Below, piece by piece: positions 54,053-63,631 of a stretch of 64,000 nucleotides of DNA. The notes beneath the pieces were generated by a model that was not told the origin of the DNA, ran no database searches, and saw nothing but the letters and a program-made list of their open reading frames with translations. The stretch is from Acinetobacter amyesii. Its GTDB lineage: Bacteria > Pseudomonadota > Gammaproteobacteria > Pseudomonadales > Moraxellaceae. Where the stretch lies: contig NZ_MVKX01000001.1 of NCBI RefSeq assembly GCF_002018365.1, forward strand, positions 111,177-175,176, given 5' to 3'. The stretch's first letter is position 1. Each line of letters begins with the position of its first letter. The position numbers and the translations under genes are program-made.

Positions 54053-54280
54053 ATACATTTTTTAAATATTTTTCAATGAGTTAATTTTAAGATATAGATA
54101 ATTCTCAATTATAATATTGGTATAAATTGAATACTTTTCAAGTCATTTATTGAAGAATTTAGTACTTTATTATGTTATTTAAATACAAATGTATTTTTAG
54201 GCGATTTTCTTGTCAACTCAACTGACTTTCTGACAATAAAATTCAATGATTTTCCACTAGCTTAAATCACGTAAATGTCA

Positions 54281-54309
54281 AAAAAGCCCACATTTACATG
54301 CAGGCTTTT
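54281..54309 (-). terminator. Terminator after the aldo/keto reductase gene
   Basis: AAAAGCC and GGCTTTT pair, with an inner CAT/ATG pairing in the loop and a T run on the minus strand. Confidence 0.7.
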
Positions 54310-54333
54310 GCTTAATCCACTGAAAAGTTCAGC

Positions 54334-55383
54334 TTAAGGTGCAGGATTTGGCTGTTGGCGATGAATATCTTCAATCCCTTTTAGAATGTCTTCTGATAAA
54401 TTCACCTCAAAAGCATCAATATTTTCTTTCAGTTGGTCTAAATTCGTCGCACCAATAATTGTACTGGTGACAAAGAATTGCTGCTTAATAAATGCAAGTG
54501 CTAACTGTGTCAACGTTAAACCATGCTGTTCAGCCAATTGTGCATATTGTTCTGTTGCCCATTCACTCTCCGCATTTGAATAGCGGCTAAAGCGTGAAAA
54601 TAGTGTCACTCGAGCATTGGCAGGACGAGCACCATGACGGAATTTACCTGTTAGATAACCAAATGCTAAAGGTGAATATGCCAATAATCCCACGCCTTCA
54701 TAGTGTGCAATTTCAGATAAACCAATTTCATATGTACGGTTCAATAAACTATACGGATTTTGCACACTGACAATTTTTTCTAAACCATGCTTTTCTGCAA
54801 GTTGTAGGAATTTTAAAGTTCCCCATGGCGTTTCATTGGAGAGTCCAATTGAGCGAATTCGGCCTTTTTTCACTTCCTGACTTAAAGCAACCAATGTTTC
54901 TTCTAAATCCGTAATAGTTTGCGTACTGTTCGCTTCGGCATTGCCATAACCCAATTTACCAAAAAAGTTGGTAGGACGTTGCGGCCAATGCAGCTGGTAT
55001 AAGTCAAGATAATCAGTTTGTAAGCGCTGAAGAGATTGATCTAATGCAGACTCAATTTCTGAAGCAATAAATTTGGTTTGTCCATCTCGAATATGACTGC
55101 CACCTTGTGACGGACCTGCAATTTTTGAAGCTAAGATTAATTTATCGCGTCCACCGCGAGCTGCAATCCAGTTACCAATAATAGTTTCAGTTGAACCTTG
55201 GGATTCAGGTTTCGGTGGGACAGGATACATTTCTGCAGTATCCCAAAAGTTAAGACCACGCTCTAAAGCATAATCCAATTGCTCGAAAGCTTCTGCTTGG
55301 GTGTTTTGTTCACCAAACGTCATGGTGCCTAAACAGATTTCTGGAACTAATATGCCTGTATGTGCCAATGGTTTAAATTGCAT
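54334..55383 (-). CDS. Aldo/keto reductase, Tas-like
   Basis: A 349-residue NADP(H)-dependent oxidoreductase. The catalytic tetrad is visible: Asp and Tyr in NFWDTAEMYPVPPKPESQG, Lys in LILASKIAG and His in LYQLHWPQR. The cofactor region is GATNLDQLKENIDAFEV. The long loop after the Tyr and the overall length match the Tas/YajO group. The physiological substrate is not known. It is upstream of, and not cotranscribed with, crp, from which it is separated by a terminator. Confidence 0.9.
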   Translation of the reverse strand: MQFKPLAHTGILVPEICLGTMTFGEQNTQAEAFEQLDYALERGLNFWDTAEMYPVPPKPESQGSTETIIGNWIAARGGRDKLILASKIAGPSQGGSHIRDGQTKFIASEIESALDQSLQRLQTDYLDLYQLHWPQRPTNFFGKLGYGNAEANSTQTITDLEETLVALSQEVKKGRIRSIGLSNETPWGTLKFLQLAEKHGLEKIVSVQNPYSLLNRTYEIGLSEIAHYEGVGLLAYSPLAFGYLTGKFRHGARPANARVTLFSRFSRYSNAESEWATEQYAQLAEQHGLTLTQLALAFIKQQFFVTSTIIGATNLDQLKENIDAFEVNLSEDILKGIEDIHRQQPNPAP

Positions 55384-55538
55384 GCCGCTAATTCCCTCTT
55401 TATTTTAAATATCAATATATAAGTCACGAAGTAGCTTACCTAAGATATCGGCTTTGTTTAAATCATAATTTTCTGTTTATTTGTCAAAAAATGTGAGAAA
55501 GGCTTGTTCAGCTATAATGGTGAGAAATGAATAGACAT

Positions 55539-55569
55539 AAAAAAAGCAAACCCCTGAGTTTGCTTTTTT
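55539..55569 (-). terminator. Terminator after crp
   Basis: AAGCAAAC and GTTTGCTT form a perfect stem around CCCTGA, with long A and T runs. Confidence 0.9.
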
Positions 55570-55585
55570 AGATTCGGAAGATTGA

Positions 55586-56296
55586 TTATTCTTCGTCGTC
55601 GAAATCATCTGAAGCCAATTGGCTTTTCTCTTCAAGCGATGCATCAAAAATTAGAATCGCTTTACCATCAGTTTCGATCATGCCTTGCTCTTCAAGTGTT
55701 TTTAGAACACGACCAACCATTTCACGGGAACACCCCACGATACGACCAATCTCTTGACGAGTAATACGAATCTGACGACCATTCGGCAAAATCATTGCTT
55801 CTGGTTGTGAAGATAAATCAATTAAGCAACGTGCAATACGACCTGATACGTCAATAAACGCAAGGTCGGTTACTTTACGCGTCGTATTTTTAAGACGGCG
55901 TACAAGCTGTGCAAATACCGCATAACTTAAGTCTGGGTATTGTTTGCTTAATTCATGAAAGTTTTCATAGGTAATCTCAGCAATTTCACATACATCACGC
56001 GTACGCACTTCTGCAGTACGCTGTGCATTTGCTTCGAATAGACCCATTTCCCCAAAAAAGTCACCCGCATTTAAGTACGCAACCACAATTTCACGCTCAT
56101 CATCTTCGCGTAAAATGATAGATACTGAACCCTTAAGAATTAAATACAAAGATTTAGATTCTGAGCCCGCATCAACGATTGTTGTACGTTTTGGGTAACG
56201 ATTAATATATGCACGTTTTAATAATGCCTTCACCGACTCAGGTAACTGCCCCGGAGATAGCGCATCTGTGCTAAGTTGTGAAAAGTTTGAAGTCAT
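55586..56296 (-). CDS. vfr: cAMP-responsive regulator of the Crp/Vfr type
   Basis: About 236 residues from the ATG at 56296; an ATG at 56335 would add 13 residues. The cyclic-nucleotide domain has SLYLILKGSVSIIL, DFFGEMGLFE and the cAMP-contact segment QRTAEVRTRDVCEIAEI. The dimer helix is followed by the C-terminal helix-turn-helix ITRQEIGRIVGCSREMVGRVLKTLEEQG, closest to Crp/Vfr. An acidic tail (ASDDFDDEE) extends past the usual end. It should control carbon use, adhesion and natural-competence-type functions. It is divergent from the OsmC gene. Confidence 0.9.
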   Translation of the reverse strand: MTSNFSQLSTDALSPGQLPESVKALLKRAYINRYPKRTTIVDAGSESKSLYLILKGSVSIILREDDEREIVVAYLNAGDFFGEMGLFEANAQRTAEVRTRDVCEIAEITYENFHELSKQYPDLSYAVFAQLVRRLKNTTRKVTDLAFIDVSGRIARCLIDLSSQPEAMILPNGRQIRITRQEIGRIVGCSREMVGRVLKTLEEQGMIETDGKAILIFDASLEEKSQLASDDFDDEE

Positions 56297-56444
56297 GCTA
56301 ACAGTTTCCGAATATGGATAATTTATAGATCGCACAAGACCTAAAGTGAACTTGTCACACGTAAGAGTTGAAATTCCTTATCAACTCAATTTATGTTAGT
56401 GTACAGGTACTGCGTAAATTTATAGCTTTTTTTAGGGACTTGCA

Positions 56445-56873
56445 ATGCAAACTAGTGTTCATTGGCTAGAGAATGTTGCTTTTGAAGCAAAAACTCAAAG
56501 TGGTCACACTGTTATGATGGATGGATCACAAGAATATGGCGGTGAAAACCGTGGTCCGCGCCCAATGGAACTGATTTTAACAGGACTTGGTGGTTGTGCA
56601 TCTTTCGATATTGTGACGATTTTAAAGAAAGCACGCCAAGACATTACCGATGTTCGTTGTGAATTAAATGCAGAACGTGCCGACACTATTCCTGCTGTAT
56701 TCACTAAAATTCATTTGCACTTTGTAGTCACTGGTCATGGCGTGAAGGAAAAGCAAGTTGCAAAAGCGGTTGAACTTTCTGCTGAAAAATACTGTTCTGC
56801 TAGTAAAATGCTGATGGACGGTGGTGTTGAAATTACCCATGACTTCGAAATTTTAGAAGCTGAAGCTGCATAA
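56445..56873 (+). CDS. OsmC-family redox protein
   Basis: A 142-residue OsmC/YhfA-type protein. The two conserved cysteines lie in GLGGCASFDIVTILKKAR and in EKYCSASKMLMDGG, as in peroxiredoxin-like OsmC proteins, with Glu in PMELILTGL. The subgroup resembles YhfA rather than the organic-hydroperoxide enzyme Ohr. It is divergent from crp with 148 bases between the genes, and may be Crp-controlled. Confidence 0.88.
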   Translation: MQTSVHWLENVAFEAKTQSGHTVMMDGSQEYGGENRGPRPMELILTGLGGCASFDIVTILKKARQDITDVRCELNAERADTIPAVFTKIHLHFVVTGHGVKEKQVAKAVELSAEKYCSASKMLMDGGVEITHDFEILEAEAA

Positions 56874-56888
56874 TATATTTGCTCAATT

Positions 56889-56916
56889 AAAAGCCGCATA
56901 AAATGCGGCTTTTTTG
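56889..56916 (+). terminator. Terminator after the OsmC gene
   Basis: AAAAGCCGCAT and ATGCGGCTTTT pair perfectly around AAA, followed by T residues. Confidence 0.92.
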
Positions 56917-57516
56917 TTTCAAACAATCCGCTATCGCACACATTGTATCAAGCACTACAATGTAATCATAAATGCAGATATATGCATAAAAGACGTTTGG
57001 CTTAATAACTTATAACAACCAGTATCCACATTTCTGTACATGTACTTTGATGCATTTACACCCTATTCCATCTCACGATGATTTTACGACTCAATCCCTA
57101 TGAGTCTATTAAAGAAAATTAAGTTTGGTAACGACTCATGATGAACACCATTCATATAAGTAGATTTGATTCAACCATATTCTCGATAACACTTTAATTA
57201 ATTAAAACTTTAATAAATCTGTCATCAATTTGTTGATTTGACCATTCACTCTGTAAATTTACAAAAATATTTTAAATTACTTTTCACTTAATTAAACTCT
57301 TAATTTTTATTAAAAGGCTTCATAAGCATTTATTTTAAATAATAATAAATTATAAATTAACTAACTATACAACTGTAGTTTAATTCAACAATAAAAACAC
57401 ATAAATTAAATTTAATGTGACGTGGTTTACATTTTTAAAATCAGCGGTTAATCTTCTGTTACCAAAGCGGTACACCACCAATGACAAACAAAGCCTATTT
57501 TTTCGGGAAAAGTAAA
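56917..57516. other. Long AT-rich leader of the fimbrial operon
   Basis: About 600 bases without a supported gene. Base composition becomes very AT-rich (TTAATTAATTAAAACTTTAAT and similar) toward the fimbrial start. Such regions upstream of fimbrial operons are often bound by H-NS-type silencers. No inverted-repeat switch of the fimS kind was found. A short frame beginning at 57481 has no ribosome-binding site and is part of the pilin leader. Confidence 0.5.
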
Positions 57517-58050
57517 ATGAAAAAGATCGTTCTAATTGCTGCTACAACAATTCTAGGTATCAGCGCTGCAAATGCTGCTGATGGCACTATCACTATCAAT
57601 GGTTTAGTTACAGATAAAACTTGTGACATCGTTACCCCTCAAGGTAAAGATTTCACTGTAACTTTACCTACTGTGTCTAAGCAAACTCTTGCTAAAGCAG
57701 GCGATGTTGCTGGCCGTACTCCGTTCACAATCAACTTAGCAAACTGTTCAGAAGGTAAAGTTGCAACGTATTTTGAACCAGGTGCAACTGTTGATTTTGC
57801 TTCAGGTCGCTTAAACAACCAAGATGCTGCTGGCGCGAAAAACGTTCAAGTACAACTTTTAGGTTCAAACAACCTATTCGTTCCAGTTCTTGCAGCTGGT
57901 GCTAATGGCGCGCAAACAAACTCACAATGGGTTGACGTTGCTGACCAAGGTTCTGCTGACTTGAACTACTATGCAGAATACTACGCAACTGACGCTTCTA
58001 CTGCTGGTAAAGTAACAACTTCTGTTCAATACACTATTATTTACCAATAA
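57517..58050 (+). CDS. Major fimbrial subunit (type 1-like pilin)
   Basis: A 177-residue FimA-family pilin. The signal peptide is MKKIVLIAATTILGISAANA. The mature protein starts ADGTITINGLVTDKTCDIVT, which contains the donor-strand segment and the first Cys of the conserved disulfide. The second Cys is in NLANCSEG. The end VQYTIIYQ fits the beta-zipper that binds the chaperone. GGGA lies 8 bases before the ATG at 57517; an in-frame ATG at 57481 has no such site. It is the first gene of a pilin-chaperone-usher-adhesin operon. Confidence 0.9.
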   Translation: MKKIVLIAATTILGISAANAADGTITINGLVTDKTCDIVTPQGKDFTVTLPTVSKQTLAKAGDVAGRTPFTINLANCSEGKVATYFEPGATVDFASGRLNNQDAAGAKNVQVQLLGSNNLFVPVLAAGANGAQTNSQWVDVADQGSADLNYYAEYYATDASTAGKVTTSVQYTIIYQ

Positions 58051-58125
58051 TCGTTATTGCAACTGAGAGCCGATGCAGTTCGCTGCATCAGCTCACTCAT
58101 TAAATACCCTTTGTGAGAATAAGTT

Positions 58126-58857
58126 ATGCGCTTTAAGCCGTCCCTTTTCAAAACTGCACTTTTAGCTGGGCTGTTCCCTTTTACTGCTGCAAATGCCGAA
58201 ATTATTATTCACGGCACACGTGTCATTTACCCTTCAGATGCGCGTGAAATTACTTTGCAAGTGAGTAACAATGGCAACAAACCCTCGCTAGTACAGGCTT
58301 GGATTGATGAAGGAAATGCTTCAAGTACGCCTGACCAATCACAAGCTCCTTTTATGATTACTCCACCTATTTCACGGGTAGATAGTCAAAAAGGCCAAAC
58401 TTTACGTATTTCTGCCTTACCTAAAGCAAGCAGCTTAAGTAAAACCCAAGAAACTTTATATTGGTTGAATATTTTAGATATTCCACCAAAACCGACTGCA
58501 AAAAATGTAAATGATGTACCAGAAAACTTTTTACAACTGGCAATCCGTTCACGTATCAAGTTCTTTTACCGTCCGAGTGAGCTAAAAGATGATGTAAGCA
58601 CTGCGCCATCTAAGCTTCAATGGTCTGTACAAGGTAATCAGCTAAATGTGAAAAATCCGACACCATTTCATATTACGCTGACCTCAATTAATCAGGACAA
58701 TGCAGGTAAACGTATTGATTTAATTAATGAAGGCTTGATGCTTAAACCTTTTTCTGAAGACCATGTAGCACTAAAAACAGCGAATACTTCAAAAATGGTT
58801 TTCACCAGTATTAATGACTACGGTGGACGTGTGGAATTACCAATTAAAGTGCAATAG
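58126..58857 (+). CDS. Periplasmic fimbrial chaperone (PapD/FimC type)
   Basis: A 243-residue chaperone with a signal peptide ending ANA before EIIIHGTRVIYPSDAREITLQV. It shows both immunoglobulin-like domains. The subunit-binding Arg and Lys positions are in the first strand (TRVIYP) and in IRSRIKFFYRP. The conserved hydrophobic F1-G1 strand region is QTLRISALPKA and ETLYWLNILDIPPK. It donates a strand to pilins and delivers them to the usher. Confidence 0.93.
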   Translation: MRFKPSLFKTALLAGLFPFTAANAEIIIHGTRVIYPSDAREITLQVSNNGNKPSLVQAWIDEGNASSTPDQSQAPFMITPPISRVDSQKGQTLRISALPKASSLSKTQETLYWLNILDIPPKPTAKNVNDVPENFLQLAIRSRIKFFYRPSELKDDVSTAPSKLQWSVQGNQLNVKNPTPFHITLTSINQDNAGKRIDLINEGLMLKPFSEDHVALKTANTSKMVFTSINDYGGRVELPIKVQ

Positions 58858-58922
58858 CTTCAAATAAACAAAAGTGAATTCATTTAAAAGCACCTATTTC
58901 CAATGAATAGGCGGACAGTTTC

Positions 58923-61502
58923 ATGCAAAAAAAACAACAAAGTCTAAAATGGGTTAAACGTCACATCAGCTATTATATTGCTTGCGGCGTTATTACACTC
59001 AGCATGCCTGCTCTTGTTCATGCAGCTGAAACCGAAGAAAAGCCAACTGTTGCTGAAGAAGCAGAGTTTGACTCAGCTTTTTTAATTGGCGACGCAAAAA
59101 AAATCGATGTTGACCGTTTTAAATTTGGCAATCCTATTTTGCCCGGCGAATATAATCTTGATGTCTATGTCAATGGAAACTGGTTTGGCAAGCATCGTAT
59201 CGTTTTTAAAGCCTTAGATAATAAAGAAAATGCCTTTACCTGTTTCTCTGAAAATAGCCTGATTCAATATGGCGTAAAGCCTGATGCTTTAAAAAAACAA
59301 GCTGATGCACTTCCGAATGTAGCGCCATGTCAAAAAATTGAGCAATGGATTGATGATGCCTATTATGAATATGACAGTTCCCGCCTGCGTATTGATATTT
59401 CAATTCCACAAATTGCCATGCAAAAAAATGCGCAAGGTTATGTAGATCCAAGTGTATGGGATCGTGGAATCAATGCTGCTTTTCTTTCATACAATGCCAG
59501 CGCTTACAAAACATTTGACCGTATGCAAGGCCGTCAAGAACGCACAAATGCGTTTACCTCTATAAATGCGGGCGCCAATCTTGCTGGGTGGCAATTTCGA
59601 CATAACGGACAATGGCAATGGCAGGATGGCGACCAAAGTAACAACGAAAATCCATCCGAAAGCCAAAGCAGTTATGATGCTGTCAGTACTTATGTACAAC
59701 GCGCATTTCCTAAATATAGAGCCGTACTGACTTTAGGTGACAGCTATACTGATGGCGAAATTTTCGATTCATTCGGTTATCGCGGTGTAGATATCTCCAG
59801 TGATGACCGTATGCTGCCAAACAGCATGATTGGCTATGCACCTCGTATTCGAGGCAATGCAAAAACCAATGCAAAAGTGGAAGTACGCCAACAAGGTCAG
59901 TTGATTTACCAAACAACTGTAGCGCCGGGCAACTTTGAAATTAATGACCTCTACCCGACAGGTTTTGGCGGTGAACTTGAAGTCGCTATCTTGGAAGCTA
60001 GCGGTGAAATTCAGCGTTTTAACGTTCCTTATGCATCTGTTGTACAAATGCTGCGCCCGGGCATGAGCCGTTATTCGATCACTGCGGGTCAATTCCGTGA
60101 TAAAGACATTGATCTTGATCCTTGGATTGTGCAGGCAAAATATCAGCGTGGTTTAAACAACTACATTACGGCATTTACTGGTGTACAAAGTGCAGAAGAC
60201 TATACTGCTGTGACCTTGGGCAGTGCCTTTGCTACACCTGTTGGTGCAATATCACTGGACGTGACCCATTCTCAAGCAGATTTCAAAAAACGTGATAGCG
60301 AAAGTGGGCAAAGTTACCGTTTAAGTTACAGTAAACTGATTACGCCAACGAATACCAATTTAACTTTAGCCGCTTACCGCTACTCGACTGAAAACTTTTA
60401 TAAATTGCGCGATGCTTTAATGATCCAAGATTTGGACGATAAAGGCATCAGTTCAAGCCATGTTGGTAAGCAGCGAAGTGAATTTCAAATTACTTTAAAC
60501 CAAGGCTTGCCAGACAAATGGGGCAACGTTTATGCCACTGGCTCTTGGGTAGACTATTGGAACCGTCAGGAAACAACTCGCCAATACCAAATTGGCTACA
60601 GCAATACTTATAGCAGTTTAACTTATGGCTTATCTGCGATTAAACGTGTGGTCGAAGATACAGCAACCAAGCGCACCACCAATGATACAGAGTATATGTT
60701 GACGCTGTCCTTGCCTTGGACATTTAAGAAAAATTCTGTCAATTTCAATTCAATTACCACCCAAGACAGCACAACTTTTGGCATGAGCGGTACGGTCGGT
60801 GACAGATTCAATTACGGCACTTCTGTTTCTGATACTTATGGTAGTAATCCGAGCATGAACGTCAACGCTCAGTACCGCACTAACTTTGCCACTGTGGGTG
60901 GTTCATACAGTGTTTCTGATCAGTATCAGCAAGCGATGCTTTCTGCACGCGGCAATGTAGTTGCACATTCCAAAGGTGTACTGTTTGGCCCAGACCAAGG
61001 ACAAACCATGGTCTTGGTTTACGCACCTGAAGCAGCAGGTGCTAAAGTAAATAATGCTACAGGATTAAGTATCAATAAATCAGGCTATGCAGTTATTCCA
61101 TATGTAACACCATACCGTTTAAATGACATTACGCTTGATCCACAAAATATGTCGACCAATGTAGAATTAGAAGAAACTAGCCAGCGCATCGCGCCGTATG
61201 CTGGTGCAATTTCACAAGTTAGCTTTGCAACAAAATCCGGTAAAGCCATTTATATTCATGGTTTAACCTCAGAAAGTCAAACCCTGCCATTTGCGGCTGA
61301 AGCATATAGCTCTCAAGGTGAAAATGTCGGCATGGTTGCACAAGGTAGCATGGTTTATTTGCGTACCAACCAAACAGCGGATACTGTCACCATCAAATGG
61401 GGCGATGACGCTACTGAGCAATGCCGCATTCAATACGATGTGACAAAACAAGCAGAAGATAAAAATCTCACCATGATCACGACAGAAGGTGTATGCCAAT
61501 GA
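58923..61502 (+). CDS. Outer-membrane fimbrial usher
   Basis: An 859-residue FimD/PapC-type usher. The signal peptide ends around HAAETEE. Next come the N-terminal domain that captures chaperone-subunit complexes (FNPILPGEYNLDVYVNGNWFGKH-like: GNPILPGEYNLDVYVNG), the 24-strand barrel with plug (APRIRGNAKTNAKVEVRQQGQLIYQTTVAPGNFEINDLYPTG) and C-terminal domains with a Cys pair near the end. It secretes and assembles the fibre. AGGCGGA precedes the start. Its stop overlaps the adhesin start (ATGA). Confidence 0.95.
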   Translation: MQKKQQSLKWVKRHISYYIACGVITLSMPALVHAAETEEKPTVAEEAEFDSAFLIGDAKKIDVDRFKFGNPILPGEYNLDVYVNGNWFGKHRIVFKALDNKENAFTCFSENSLIQYGVKPDALKKQADALPNVAPCQKIEQWIDDAYYEYDSSRLRIDISIPQIAMQKNAQGYVDPSVWDRGINAAFLSYNASAYKTFDRMQGRQERTNAFTSINAGANLAGWQFRHNGQWQWQDGDQSNNENPSESQSSYDAVSTYVQRAFPKYRAVLTLGDSYTDGEIFDSFGYRGVDISSDDRMLPNSMIGYAPRIRGNAKTNAKVEVRQQGQLIYQTTVAPGNFEINDLYPTGFGGELEVAILEASGEIQRFNVPYASVVQMLRPGMSRYSITAGQFRDKDIDLDPWIVQAKYQRGLNNYITAFTGVQSAEDYTAVTLGSAFATPVGAISLDVTHSQADFKKRDSESGQSYRLSYSKLITPTNTNLTLAAYRYSTENFYKLRDALMIQDLDDKGISSSHVGKQRSEFQITLNQGLPDKWGNVYATGSWVDYWNRQETTRQYQIGYSNTYSSLTYGLSAIKRVVEDTATKRTTNDTEYMLTLSLPWTFKKNSVNFNSITTQDSTTFGMSGTVGDRFNYGTSVSDTYGSNPSMNVNAQYRTNFATVGGSYSVSDQYQQAMLSARGNVVAHSKGVLFGPDQGQTMVLVYAPEAAGAKVNNATGLSINKSGYAVIPYVTPYRLNDITLDPQNMSTNVELEETSQRIAPYAGAISQVSFATKSGKAIYIHGLTSESQTLPFAAEAYSSQGENVGMVAQGSMVYLRTNQTADTVTIKWGDDATEQCRIQYDVTKQAEDKNLTMITTEGVCQ

Positions 61503-62521
61503 AAATGAAAATTGTTAATACCTTATTGCTGCTCGCTGGAACGGCTGGTCTGTCTGAAGCTTATGCTGCGTGTACACCACAATCTGGATTCAGATCGCAA
61601 GACGTTAGTATGTCTGTCGGTCGAGTTGTTGTTCGTCCAAGTGATGCGGTGGGTACAATATTAAGAAAAGCCACTTTTCCAATTTCTTCAAATGGATCTA
61701 CCATCCGATGTGATAGCGGTACTGCATCTACAATCAATGCGGTGTTAAGTCAGGGCTTTACACTCAGTCCATCTGGCAACTCTATTTACAATACTAATAT
61801 TCCCGGCATTGGCATTCGGCTCTATCGTGAAGCTGAAGGTGCTTCAGGATTTTCAGGCTATTATCCGTATTCACGCGCTTTGTCTAGAAATACTACTTAC
61901 AACTTAGCGAATGGCTATTTCGTCGTCGAAATTGTAAAAACTGCACCTACAACGGGTTCTGGCACATTAGTCCCTGGTCAATACAGCAGCTATTATGTAA
62001 ATGGCTATGCGAATCAGCCCCTGCTCACCAGTACAGTTTATGGTAACGCGATTACCATTGCCTCTTCTTCATGTGAAATCCAAGGCAACATAAATAAAGT
62101 GGTCCAATTACCTACTGTTAATAAAGCAGACTTTAAAGGTGTAGGTTCTACTCAAGGTGAACAAGCATTTGATTTAAATATTCTGTGCAATGGCGGTAAA
62201 AACCCAACAGGATATGAAGAAAGCAATAAAATCAGTTTAAGCTTTGATTACAATGCTGCGGCAAATACCAATAATCAAGTCATTAATAATGATGCACCTG
62301 CAAATACCCGTGCACGCGGTGTCGGTACACAAATACTTTGGAATTATCAAAATCAAAACAAGGTCATTGCCAAAGGCGATAAACTAGCGCTTGGTACACT
62401 AAGTTCTAATCAAACGTTGCAATATAATGTGCCAATGAAGGCGCGCTATTATCAAACTGAGCCAACTGTTTCACCTGGAACTGTTCGAGGTATGGCAACT
62501 GTCACAATTGAATACGATTAA
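61499..62521 (+). CDS. Fimbrial tip adhesin-like subunit
   Basis: A 340-residue two-domain fimbrial protein with a signal peptide (IVNTLLLLAGTAGLSEAYA). The N-terminal half, starting ACTPQSGFRSQDVSMSVGRV, would be the receptor-binding domain. The C-terminal half, from about residue 195 (SSCEIQGNINKVVQLPTVNKADFKG), is a pilin domain ending RGMATVTIEYD. That order is typical of tip adhesins. AAGGTG lies 7 bases before the ATG at 61499, which overlaps the usher stop codon. The receptor is unknown. Confidence 0.85.
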   Translation: MKMKIVNTLLLLAGTAGLSEAYAACTPQSGFRSQDVSMSVGRVVVRPSDAVGTILRKATFPISSNGSTIRCDSGTASTINAVLSQGFTLSPSGNSIYNTNIPGIGIRLYREAEGASGFSGYYPYSRALSRNTTYNLANGYFVVEIVKTAPTTGSGTLVPGQYSSYYVNGYANQPLLTSTVYGNAITIASSSCEIQGNINKVVQLPTVNKADFKGVGSTQGEQAFDLNILCNGGKNPTGYEESNKISLSFDYNAAANTNNQVINNDAPANTRARGVGTQILWNYQNQNKVIAKGDKLALGTLSSNQTLQYNVPMKARYYQTEPTVSPGTVRGMATVTIEYD

Positions 62522-62636
62522 TTTGATGTAAATCACTCTTTATAAGTTTTTTTTATGCATTGAATGAATTTATCTTGTTATTAACAATATAGACGTGTAT
62601 TTATTTAACTAAACATCTCAATAATGGGGAAAAGAG

Positions 62637-62930
62637 ATGAAGTTAAATAAATATATAACTTTAATTGGTTCACTTGTATTTTGTGGCGTTGGGCCGCTAT
62701 GCCATGCTGAGCAAATCAATTTTAACGGTACAATTTCAGAATTTACCTGTGCGCAGCAGTCGACGGAACAGGCTTGTTTAGATTTGAATAAAGCAATTAC
62801 AAAACTAAAGATTCAACAAGATTCTAGTGATCATTCTACATTGAACAAACAAACTTCCAAGACTGCGGATATTTCTATTGAAAACACTGAAAATCAAAAC
62901 CGTAAAGTAATGGTTATTAATTATCATTGA
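62637..62930 (+). CDS. Small secreted protein at the end of the fimbrial operon
   Basis: A 97-residue protein with a signal peptide (ITLIGSLVFCGVGPLCHA). The mature start EQINFNGTISEFTCAQ resembles the N-terminal donor strand and first Cys of a pilin. The rest is polar (SSDHSTLNKQTSKTADIS) and too short for a pilin domain. GGGGA-AAGAG precedes the start. It may be a degenerate or truncated minor subunit, or a separate periplasmic factor. The family is not recognised. Confidence 0.65.
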   Translation: MKLNKYITLIGSLVFCGVGPLCHAEQINFNGTISEFTCAQQSTEQACLDLNKAITKLKIQQDSSDHSTLNKQTSKTADISIENTENQNRKVMVINYH

Positions 62931-63259
62931 TCAGATTCAGTTTAATTCGCAAAGTCTGAATAATGGATTTGGGCTTAGCGTTGTCTATTCCAATCTCTTG
63001 AATTAAAATAATTACCAATTTTATAATATATATAAGACTCACTTTAAATTTTATTTTTTCATTTTATTGTGCTCTGACATATTAATTGGATTAATTAATT
63101 TAATAAGATATATCATAAGTTTTTAAGGCTATCTAACAATAAAAAATACTTAAACTCAATATCCCCTTCTATTAGAACTAACGATAAATTTTAATATTTA
63201 TTTAATGTGTAAAAAGCTTACAAACGTCTACTTTATAGTAAGAATTTGAATATACTTAT

Positions 63260-63305
63260 AGATACGAGCAGACTCGAACTGCTGGCCTCTACGATGTCAA
63301 TGTAG
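63260..63305 (-). pseudogene. 3' half of a tRNA-Val(GAC)-like gene
   Basis: On the minus strand the 46 bases give an anticodon arm with GAC in the loop (CTACA-TTGACAT-CGTAG), a T arm with a perfect 5-bp stem (AGCAG-TTCGAGT-CTGCT) and the 3' acceptor strand CGTATCT. The D arm and 5' acceptor strand (expected AGATACG) are missing upstream, where unrelated AT-rich sequence is found. A half tRNA is what remains at an attachment site used by an integrase. Confidence 0.7.
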
Positions 63306-63545
63306 AATAATTCGTTTTGAAATCTATAACTTACAGACAAGTGGTGTCGAATGGTGCCACATATTAGTTTGTTACATTTTTTATAGAGTACTAGAACATC
63401 GCTCTCATCATTACATTCAGATTCTAACGTTATACTAATTTATAACTTTGCTTTTCTGATAAACAATACCTATACGTTTACATTTTGATTTGCAGATTAT
63501 ATATGGAATTAGTATTCGTAATTTTTGGGCCTTTGTTTTATCAAT

Positions 63546-63573
63546 AAATGGCTGGTGTTAGTTCCAGCCATTT
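63546..63573 (-). terminator. Terminator after prpC
   Basis: AAATGGCTGG and CCAGCCATTT form a perfect 10-bp stem around an 8-base loop, downstream of prpC on the minus strand. The T run beyond it is weak. Confidence 0.7.
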
Positions 63574-63631
63574 TGCTGACTCTATTTTAATAATCAATAT
63601 TCATCAGCGAACTACTCTCAATAACACTGCA

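Larger units (their letters stand above)
53987..54333. other. Intergenic region between clpB and the aldo/keto reductase
   Basis: A 347-base, very AT-rich region. It holds the heat-shock promoter of clpB and the terminator of the aldo/keto reductase gene. Nothing else is recognised. Confidence 0.5.
62931..63631. other. Gene-free stretch between the fimbrial operon and prpC
   Basis: 700 very AT-rich bases. It contains a half-tRNA relic (63260-63305) and the terminator of prpC (63546-63573). No supported reading frame is present. It looks like the scar of a lost mobile element or an island edge. Confidence 0.6.
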
